DNA from: Thereva unica
Taxonomy: Eukaryota; Arthropoda; Insecta; Diptera; Therevidae
NCBI GenBank assembly: GCA_949987705.1
Contig: OX465282.1
Coordinates: forward strand, 40,822,039-40,886,038
Direction of reading: 5' to 3'
Length of the DNA stretch: 64,000 bases
Made by a program: the position numbers and the translations under genes
In this document: positions 56,469 through 64,000 of the stretch, piece by piece
Layout: each line of letters starts with the position of its first letter
Numbering within the stretch: position 1 is the stretch's first letter
Notes under the pieces: generated by a model
Told to the model about the DNA's origin: nothing
The model's input: only the letters and a program-made list of their open reading frames with translations
The model's database searches: none

Positions 56469-56472
56469 TATG

Positions 56473-57263
56473 TATTCCGCCATTTTATGATGGCAAGTCT
56501 ATTAGATTTAAAATTACGTCACACAGTTTACTGTATTCATTTGATACCCATGTCGTGGGCTCGGTGGAACATAATTGCAAAAACGGCCGCCATCTCGGAA
56601 CCGTCTTCTTGATTTTTTTACAAAAAGGTCAGATTGCATTTAGTACTTATACATGATGAGTTGAAACTCAAGTTGAACCCAAGTCTAACTACATGTAAAC
56701 GGGAGTCGAGTTGGGTTAAGGTTGACTGAACTCGACTCAGCTCTGCTACCTGGTTTAGTTGAAATTATGCATACGGACATGAGTTCAGTATTTGAGTAGT
56801 TGAATTTAGTTGACAGCAGCATCTCTGTGTTTGTTTGTGATTTTTTGTAACGTGTATTGCTTCTTTATTATCAACTCACCCTTAACTCAACTATTCATCT
56901 CATCATTCATACACATTAACCACCCGAACTACGAGTGTGTGCAAAATTGGAAGTTGATCGGTTATAATTTCTACTTTTTAGTCTATTATAAGCTTTCCGC
57001 AATTTAGTGTTGGCCGCCATTTTGAATTTGGAATGACGCCACATAGCTTATTGTGTTCTACCTGTCATATCCTTTCATTTGATACCCATGTCAGAGGGCC
57101 GCGGAGCACAATTTCAAAAATCGGGCGCCATTTTGGAACCGCCATCTTGATATTTTTACAAAATGGCCAGATTGCATTGTCATCCAAACTAAACGTGTAT
57201 GCAAAATTTCAGCTCTATCCGAAACCGGGAAGTGGGTCAAATTTAACTTCCAAGATTTGACGA
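56473..57263 (-). repeat. Remainder of the reversed family A unit
   Basis: Spacer (to about 57008) and one satellite monomer (57009-57263), continuing the unit that begins at 51478. Stops inside a monomer, at TTTGACGA, where copia sequence begins. Confidence 0.87.
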
Positions 57264-58775
57264 TAAGGTAGATTGTCTTTGTGCATTCCAAGTAATAGGG
57301 CCATCAGCTAACTTGAAAACATATCCTGAAGTAGATTTTCTCGTATCCGTATCACCTGCATAATCAGCATCCGTATATCCAATAAGTTCTTGTATATTGC
57401 CATCATACATTATTGAAGTATCATTGAACCTTTCAAATATTTAAAGATTCTTTTCACTGAATTCCAATGAGCTATTCCAGGGTTGTTTAGGTGTTTGCTT
57501 GCTTGGCCAACAGCAAAGGAAATGTCTGGCCTTGAAACACAAGCTGCGAAGATTAAAGATCCTACTGCTTCTCTATATGGTACGTTCATCATAACTTCAG
57601 CTTCTTTTTTGCCTTTAAGACAAAAATCTTTGGATAACCTGCAACTGAATTCAGCTGGCGTTGAACTTACTTTAGCATCCTTTCAATTGAATAAGCTAAT
57701 TATCCTTGTGATATAATTTCTTTGATTAATTTTAATTTGTTTTGATTCCCTGTCCCTCGAAATGTGTATGCCAACGAATTGTTTAGTGTTTCCTGTGGTA
57801 ACTTTAAACCTTTTCTTCATTGCATTTAATATGTTATTAATTTGATGTTGCTATTATCAGAACATCATCTACATACAAGGCTAAATAGACTTCATCACCA
57901 TCAATTTTTCCATAATAAATACAATTGTCAGCACATGATTGTTTTAGATTATATTCTTGTAGGAAATTTATTAAATGTGCTATTCCATACTCTTGGTGCT
58001 TGCTTTAGTCCATATAATGCATTTTCAATCTATAGACTAATTTTCCATCTTTCCTTTTCAAATCCTTTAGGTTGTTTGAAATATATTTCTTCTGATAGTT
58101 TTCCATTTAAAAACGTTGTTTTAATGTCAAATTGAGCCATCTCCAAATCTTTAATAGCAATAATGGCTAATAATACTGGAATTGATTCATATCTGACTAC
58201 TGGACTAAACGTATCTTTGTAATCGATGTCGAATTTTTGTTCAAATCCTTTTGCAACTAATCTTGCTTTGTATCGATCAATTTCACCATTTTCATTAGTT
58301 TTTATTCTAAAAACCCATTTAACATCTATTGCTGTCTTATGGGGTGGCAATGTTGCTAATGTCCATGTGTTATTTTCATTTAATGCATCTATTTCTTCAG
58401 TCATTGCATTTAGCCATTGTTCTTTATTTGTTGATTTAACTGCTTCTTCATAGCTTGAAGTGGTAAATGCATCAGCAATGTAAACGAAATGATCACTTAA
58501 TTTTGCAGGTACTCGTATCTTTGATCTATCTCTTAGATTATAGTCATGAGTATTGTTTCATTTGTAACATTTTCGCTGTTTTCATTACTATCAAAATGTA
58601 TTTCCGAGTTATTTAAGTTATCACTACTGGAATCTGCACTTTCATCATCATTTCCTATATTATTACTATTTAAAATTGTTGCTTGTTGCTCACTAGCGTT
58701 GGTATATTCATCTGTATATTCATCTTGTTGAGTCATATCTAATGTAACAACTTTTTCATATTCTTGTTTATATAT
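57264..58775 (-). pseudogene. pol: Ty1/copia pol remnant (RT and RNase H)
   Basis: Read right to left: an acidic, asparagine-rich linker (58775-58533); RT start with NTWTLATLPP, VKWVFRIKTNENG and YKARLVAKGFEQ, QFDIKTTFLNG (58404-58030); catalytic YVDD intact at 57864-57875; VPYREAVGSLIFAA and SRPDISFAVGQASKHL (57592-57410); RNase H with YTDADYAGD and ITWNAQRQST up to the family A junction at 57264. Frameshifts separate the segments. The upstream part (integrase, gag) is cut off by the insertion of gypsy element 2. Confidence 0.88.
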
Positions 58776-59280
58776 TGTTACGTTTTTACAGCTTAACGGA
58801 TTCGTAGGATTAATTAAGGAATACACTTTTTAATAATCCACACAATAATTTATTTATTACAAACCAAACACAATTTAAAAATAAACACAATTCTTAGAGT
58901 TCACTATAATCACTAGCAAATTTAATATTTCGCACTATTCAATTTTAATTATCGCTTTTTATTTCACTATAAATCACCACTTTTCACTTTGGAACACTTG
59001 TATCGCCTTTATAATCAAAACTGACTCGATAGCGGCTGCCAGGCGCTTTTATATAGGCAGCTCCACCTTTGTCCAACTTCTGGAACCTTCTCGAGTCCTT
59101 TTTCTCGAGCCTAGTGGTATGTTCTTTTCTTTTCGTCCAGAAGCTTGAAGTTGTCTTCACTTATCGCGCGTTCCAATTTTAGTTTAGTACATAAGTCATT
59201 AGTTCAGACATAAACCAGAGTTGTTACCGACAATCGTTGGTTATGCTTTTTGACAAACAGATGGCGCATAAATCATCACA
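58776..59280 (-). repeat. 3' LTR of gypsy element 2 (505 bp)
   Basis: On the minus strand it starts TGTGATGATTT and ends CGTAACA. A TATA-like TATATAAAAGCGCC lies at 59042-59055 (minus strand), and AATAAA occurs near 58850. The adjoining purine tract is at 59281-59296. Confidence 0.87.
59042..59055 (-). promoter_or_regulatory. Probable TATA element in the LTR
   Basis: TATATAAAAGCGCC on the minus strand, in the middle of the LTR and upstream of AATAAA, as expected for the U3/R boundary. Assignment is by position only. Confidence 0.55.
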
Positions 59281-59296
59281 TTGCCCCCTTCTTAAG
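59281..59296 (-). other. Polypurine tract of gypsy element 2
   Basis: AAGAAGGGGGCAA on the minus strand, directly before the LTR. Confidence 0.8.
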
Positions 59297-60390
59297 ACTG
59301 TTCGTCCCGAACAGTTGTCCATCCTGAATCCGGCTGATGATATGGGCACAGCCTGCCTATGTGCACAATCTTCTTCTTGGCTTTGGGCCCTTGTTGAATC
59401 CTGTAGACAACGTCGTTGATCCGTGTTAGGATTTTATAGGGCCCCTCCCACTGGCGCTGAAGTTTCGGAGACTTGCCCTTTCGTCGTCGAGGATTGAACA
59501 GCCAAACGAGGTCACCTACAGTTCCGCTACAGTATCCGCTACAGTTTGCTCGGAGGTCGTACCTAGTTTTCATCCTGTCACTGGCTATCTTAAGATTCTT
59601 CCTTGCAAGCTGATGGATATCTGCGAGTCGATCACGAAGTTCACCTGTATAACCGCCAGTAGACTCGTTGCTTTCAACAGGTGTCCAAATTTCAAGTCGC
59701 TTGGCAGCCGGATTTTTCTTCCAAAAATCACACTACAAAGGTTTGTCCTGTGGAATTATGAACCGCTGTCCGATATGCCATTAGAAATATAGGGATGTAA
59801 CTGTCCCAGTCACGCTGGTGCTCGCTAACAACTTTCCTTAGGAGTTCTAGCATTGTCCTGTTGAATCGCTCTACCATTCCATCGGACTGGGGATGAAGGG
59901 GCGTCGTCCTGGTCTTCTTCACTCCAAGTATCTTACATACTTCTTGAAACACTTGAGATTCAAAGTTTCTCCCTTGGTCAGAGTGAAGCTCATGAGGAAC
60001 ACCAAATCTGCAGATCCAAGTGTTCACTAATTCCTCTGCAACAGTGATTGCTTCCTGATTTGGAATGGCATATGCTTCGGGCCACTTACTGAAGTAGTCC
60101 ATGACCACCAAAATGTATCGATTTCCTCGGTCTGACACCGGAAAAGGTCCCGCCACATCGATTGCGATTCTTTCAAATGGGGCTCCAACGTTGTATTGCT
60201 GCATTTCTCCTTTTGTTCTTACCCGAGGGCCCTTATTGCTGGCACAAGTTGTGCATTTACGGCACCAGTCTGCAACATCGTCTCGCATGTGAAGCCAATA
60301 GAATCTCTCTCTTATTTTTGCCAAAGTTTTATTGACTCCCAGATGTCCTCCTGATGCGCCGTTATGACACTCCTCGAGAATATCCTTATT
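59292..60390 (-). pseudogene. pol: Gypsy element 2 integrase
   Basis: The zinc-binding domain (GASGGHLGVNKTL, CRKCTTC), core with AIDVAGPF, HSDQGRNFES and DGMVERFNRTM (catalytic Asp, Asp, Glu), and a C-terminal region with GDLVWLFNPRRRKG and GPYKILTRIND are all present. Breaks: a frameshift near 60380 relative to RNase H, a stop plus frameshift near 59735, a second frameshift near 59695, and a short local duplication near 59520-59545. The core itself is in one open frame (60324-59740). Confidence 0.88.
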
Positions 60391-61685
60391 CTAACGCGAG
60401 GGACTAATACCTGCATTCGATGAGAGGTACCGTCAGCGGTTTCCCATTTGCGCTTTAATACTCCTCGCTCAATGTACAACGAATCCCATTGGGCCCAATA
60501 GCTCTTCAGGGTCTCGCTCCTCTCAGCAATGTCCTTCCATTCAGGCTTTTCCTCGTATTCCTTCCATGTCAGAATTGAAGAAATATCCGGGTCGTCGCGT
60601 TGGGCGTCTCGGAGTCCCTGGTCATCCCATCCTGTCGTTGGCTCGACTGTCGTCCTTTGACACTTTTCCTCGATACGTCCACAATGTTTGCAGTCTGGTA
60701 CGCATGGTCGCCGGGAGAGTGCATCTGCATTTCCATGGTTTCTTCCCTTTCTGTGGTCTATATTGAAGTCGTAGGACTGAAGTCTCTCTATCCATCTTGC
60801 CACTTGTCCTTCAGGGTTTTTGAATTGCATCAGCCATTTTAATGCTGCATGATCCGTTCGAAGGATGAAGTTTTGCCCATAGAGATACTTAGTTGAGTCC
60901 ACGATTGCCAATAGTTCCCGTCTTGTGACACAGTAATTCCGCTCCGATTTTGACAGCGCTCTACTGTAATAAGCTATGACCTTTTCCTGTCCGTCGAAGT
61001 TTTGTGATAGCACTGCACCAATCCCGACATTACTCGCGTCTGTGTCCAATATGAATCCTTCGCCTGGCTTCGGGTATGTGAGTATTGGTGCTTGGCAAAG
61101 TCCTCGTTTTAGTGTGTTGAAACTTTCCTCGCACTTTTCTGTCCAGATAAATGGTTTTCCTTTTTCTGTCAGTTTATGTAATTCCTTAGCCTTGTCGGCA
61201 AAATTCCTGACAAAACGCCTATAATAGGTGGCAAGTCCCAAAAAGCTTCGAAGTTCATGGTTATCCTTCGGTGTGGGCCAATTCTTAACTGCTGTTATTT
61301 TCTCAGGATCTGTTTGAACTCCATTGGATGAAACCACATGTTCGAGATAGTTGACCTGGTCTCTGAACAGTACGCACTTTTTAGGGCTGAGTTTCAGTTG
61401 GGCTGTTCTCAACTTTTGGAAAACCTCTCGTAGATTGCCCAGATGTTCCTCGAAACTTTTTCCAACGACGATGATATCGTCCAGATAAACCAGACAAGTC
61501 TTCCATGTCAGTCCTCGCAAGACGCATTCCATCAGTCGTTCGACTGTAGCTGGAGCATTACACAGTCCAAACGGCATGACTGTAAACTGCCACAGGCCGT
61601 TTCCTACAGAGAAGGCTGTCTTTTCTCGGTCCTCCGGGTGAATTTCGACTTGCCAGTAGCCGCTCTTAAGATCCAAGGTAGAAAA
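60391..61685 (-). pseudogene. pol: Gypsy element 2 RT core and RNase H
   Basis: LDLKSGYWQVEIHPED with the first RT aspartate, MPFGLCNAPATVERLM, catalytic YLDD intact at 61476-61487, LRSFLGLATYYRRF, RNase H with DTDASNVGIGAVLSQ, RRELLAIV and LRTDHAALKWL, then a linker with CKHCGR. One open frame over about 430 codons. It is separated from the preceding frame only by a stop codon at 61686-61688. Confidence 0.9.
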
Positions 61686-62876
61686 CTATTTAGCTCCAGA
61701 GAGAGTATCCAGTGTGTCATCGATACGAGGTAATGGGTAGCTGTCCTTTTTAGTGATGTCATTTAACCGCCGATAATCCACGCAAAATCTTGTACTGCCA
61801 TCTTTCTTTCTGACTAGAACAACGGGAGACATCCAAGGGCTTCTCGACTCTTCTATAAGGCCTTGTCTTCTCATGTCTTCAATCATACCGGCTGCCTCTT
61901 CCCGCTTGTCTAGTGGTAGTCTTCTCGGCGGTTGTTTAATTGGCTGGGCATCTTTGGTGTCGATCCTGTGTTGAACGATGTCCGTTTTCCCAAAGTCATC
62001 ATCTCTCATGGCGAAGATATCACTGAAATCCTCTACTAATTTTCTTGCCTGGAGATACTGTTTTTGTTCAAGACAACTAGTTGAGAGCACTGCGGTTACT
62101 AGTTTCGTAGCTTTTGGCTTTGGTTTTGGAACCTTTTCGATGTTAGCGCACTCCACTAATGTAATCTGTTCTGCCGGTTCTCCTTTCCCCAAAACCGTAT
62201 CCTTCTTCAATCGTTGTTCTCTTTCGTTAGTATTTAGCACTCTCACGTATACCTCCTTTTTGTCGTCGATGCTCACCAGACATTTTCCAATTGCTATATT
62301 TTTGATTTGTTCCGTTTTTTCTGGTTCTATAAGGTAAATTCGGTAGCTCCCGGGATCACCATCGACTATCGCTCGTACCAATTTCTCAGCACACGGAGGG
62401 AGCACGGTATCTTCACGAGCGACGACTTTAAGCTGCGAATAACAAGTGGATCCTGTGGCCATTGGAATCTCCTTGTTGTCATATCTCAGTATTTCCTCTC
62501 CGATGTCCAGTAAAATTTTATGTGCTTTCATAAAGTCCAGTCCTAGAATACACTCGTCTGTTATATCTGCTACCAGGAACGAATGCGAAAATCCAATGTC
62601 TGCGAGAACCTCATCCAACATAATTTCTCCGTGTAATCGTACTGGCTCTCCTGTTGCAGTTTTCAGTCTGTATTGGCGTGCGTCTTTCAGCCATTTATTA
62701 CCGACCATGTCAGCGCGGATAACAGATTTTGAAGCACCAGTGTCTACAGTTATTGTGCATTTTTCCGCTCCAATATTTCCATCGATGACAAGGCTGTCGC
62801 CACTACGCTGCAGTTGTTTGATTGTGATGAAGATGACACCGGGGGCTTCGATTTCCCCGACTGACTCCCGCCCCAT
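61686..62876 (-). pseudogene. pol: Gypsy element 2 protease and RT N-terminus, ends at a nonsense codon
   Basis: [11 protein letters not shown] is the protease active site, [12 protein letters not shown] its second motif. RT fingers follow: [44 protein letters not shown]. The frame ends at TAG (61686-61688) between GAK and FSTLDLKSGYW, where relatives carry tryptophan; a single TGG to TAG change explains it. The frame lies at -1 relative to gag and is open upstream of the ATG at 62876, so translation probably came by frameshift from gag. Confidence 0.9.
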
Positions 62877-62887
62877 GGAGTCAGTCT

Positions 62888-64000
62888 TTATTCGTTTCCC
62901 TGCTGCTGTCTGCGGGGAGACATGGAGTCATTGTTTGCGGCCTCCCTCTGGTCACATTTCTGTCGTTGTCCGCATTTTTCACAAGTTCCGCCACTCCTAT
63001 TCTCGGGAGACTCTGCTCTCCTTCGCTTTCTGCAATTCCTTTGCAAATGACCCGGTTCACTACAGTTCCAGCATCGGAGTCGACCGCGTACTTCCGTTGC
63101 ATTCATTCTATTGCAAATATCCTCTGTTGTGTGGATCTCTCTGAGGCGGACTGCACTTCTTGATGCTTGCTTCGCTGCCTCGTATGCCAGAGCATATGCC
63201 AAAACTTCTGCGGTATTCTTCTTTCCGGCCAATCTGGCTGCTTGTTGTAGATCTCGGTCGGCAAAAGAGTTAAGAAAAGCCTCTCTTGCTACTTCGTTGA
63301 TGTAGTCTTGGCCGAAACTAGGATAAGCCAGATGCACTAACCTCTCGATATCGGCGCATAGTTGTCGTAAAGTTTCTCCTGGCTTTTGAAGTCGATTGCG
63401 AAGTTGAAGTCGATAAACCTCTTGCAGGTGCTGATCACCGTAACGCATTTCCAGCGGTTGAACTAAGAACCCGTAGCTGTTGCGATGTTCTGCTGGTATT
63501 GACTGCAATATTTCTGCTGCTGTGCCCCTTAATGACAACGTTAAGGCCGTTGCTTTCTCCTCCTCTGTCCAGCAATTGCCTGCTGCTGCCGCTTCGAATT
63601 GAAGCTTATAAGTAGGCCATGGGTTTTGCCCGTCGAAAGTTGGAGGCTGTAGTTTCCTAACTCCGATGACTTCATGAGATGCCGTCGCTGGGTGGTGAAT
63701 CAATACTCTTTCTAGATCGGCTCTGACGGTTTCTAGTTCAATTTCGAGTTTTCCTAGATCATTCCTTACGTTTGCCTTGATGGAAGATTCGAGATTTTCC
63801 AGATCATTCCTTACATTTTCTTTCATGTTATCTAGCTTGTTGTCGACAGAAAGGGAGAATGATTCGATTTTCTGCTCCAGCTGGTTCTTCTGCTCTTCCA
63901 TAGACTCTTTGAGTTCTGCTAACGAGCGTTCATGAGATACTGCTAACAGTTTCTGTTCATCTTTTAACGCCAACACTTCCGACTTGATCTCTGTAGTCGA
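62888..64000 (-). CDS. gag: Gypsy element 2 gag (5' partial)
   Basis: Open frame from the window edge to the stop at 62888-62890; it is open beyond the ATG at 63976, so the true start is outside. The N-terminal ~90 residues are predicted coiled coil (repeating K/E/L heptads, with a short internal duplication around [10 protein letters not shown] and [10 protein letters not shown]). The capsid region has [20 protein letters not shown], and the CCHC zinc knuckle is [14 protein letters not shown], followed by an arginine-rich stretch and a second, cysteine-rich segment ([10 protein letters not shown]). It would form the particle and package RNA. No lesion is visible in this part. Confidence 0.88.
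   Translation of the reverse strand, partial: STTEIKSEVLALKDEQKLLAVSHERSLAELKESMEEQKNQLEQKIESFSLSVDNKLDNMKENVRNDLENLESSIKANVRNDLGKLEIELETVRADLERVLIHHPATASHEVIGVRKLQPPTFDGQNPWPTYKLQFEAAAAGNCWTEEEKATALTLSLRGTAAEILQSIPAEHRNSYGFLVQPLEMRYGDQHLQEVYRLQLRNRLQKPGETLRQLCADIERLVHLAYPSFGQDYINEVAREAFLNSFADRDLQQAARLAGKKNTAEVLAYALAYEAAKQASRSAVRLREIHTTEDICNRMNATEVRGRLRCWNCSEPGHLQRNCRKRRRAESPENRSGGTCEKCGQRQKCDQREAANNDSMSPRRQQQGNE

Larger units (their letters stand above)
58776..64000 (-). mobile_element. Ty3/gypsy retrotransposon 2, 5' end outside window
   Basis: The 3' LTR (58776-59280), purine tract, integrase, RNase H, RT, protease and gag read leftward-oriented on the minus strand. It was inserted into the copia linker region. 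The reading frames are long, with only a few lesions, so it is younger than gypsy element 1. The 5' LTR and leader lie beyond 64000. Confidence 0.92.

Overview
The window is arthropod-type (probably insect) nuclear DNA, a repeat- and transposon-dominated region of the kind found in heterochromatin. No host gene, rRNA, functional tRNA gene or CRISPR array can be supported. The evidence is the mix of BEL/Pao with env, two Ty3/gypsy elements, a Ty1/copia remnant, Jockey-, I/R1- and RTE-type LINE pieces, a tRNA-derived SINE and several MITEs. I cannot name the species from sequence alone.

Region 1 (1-32,224) is a head-to-tail array of about 13 large repeat units, here called family A. Each complete unit begins with an AAATTCTTTTATTTAAC-like end, then holds a tandem array of a ~269-bp satellite monomer, a ~0.5-kb spacer containing a diverged monomer, and a ~380-bp near-perfect palindrome. 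The array shows higher-order structure at several scales: 269 bp, 1,345 bp (pentamer), 2,111 bp (apparently perfect tandem duplication) and 6,151 bp. A related family B sits at 28,713-30,059. A 209-bp TA-flanked MITE (18,768-18,976) and a tRNA-derived SINE (30,347-30,822) interrupt single monomers.

Region 2 (32,225-41,121) is a decayed BEL/Pao retrotransposon on the + strand with gag, pol and an envelope-like gene. Its 5' LTR is truncated, and its 3' LTR carries a 603-bp Harbinger-like MITE.

Region 3 (41,122-52,109) mixes family A and B pieces, a 420-bp MITE, and LINE debris: a Jockey-type LINE split by a single 1.55-kb family B insertion, an I/R1-type reverse transcriptase, an RTE-like endonuclease start, a gypsy pol scrap and an RTE 3' end.

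Region 4 (52,121-64,000) holds a complete but inactive gypsy element (CsRn1-like, minus strand) nested in a reversed family A unit, then a copia remnant, then a second, better preserved gypsy element whose 5' end runs off the window.

The best candidate for something undescribed is the A/B repeat system. It is a class of non-coding composite elements in which a tandem satellite is coupled to a palindrome whose central loop occurs in both orientations. One family B copy is precisely inserted in a LINE and so reveals the element's ends.
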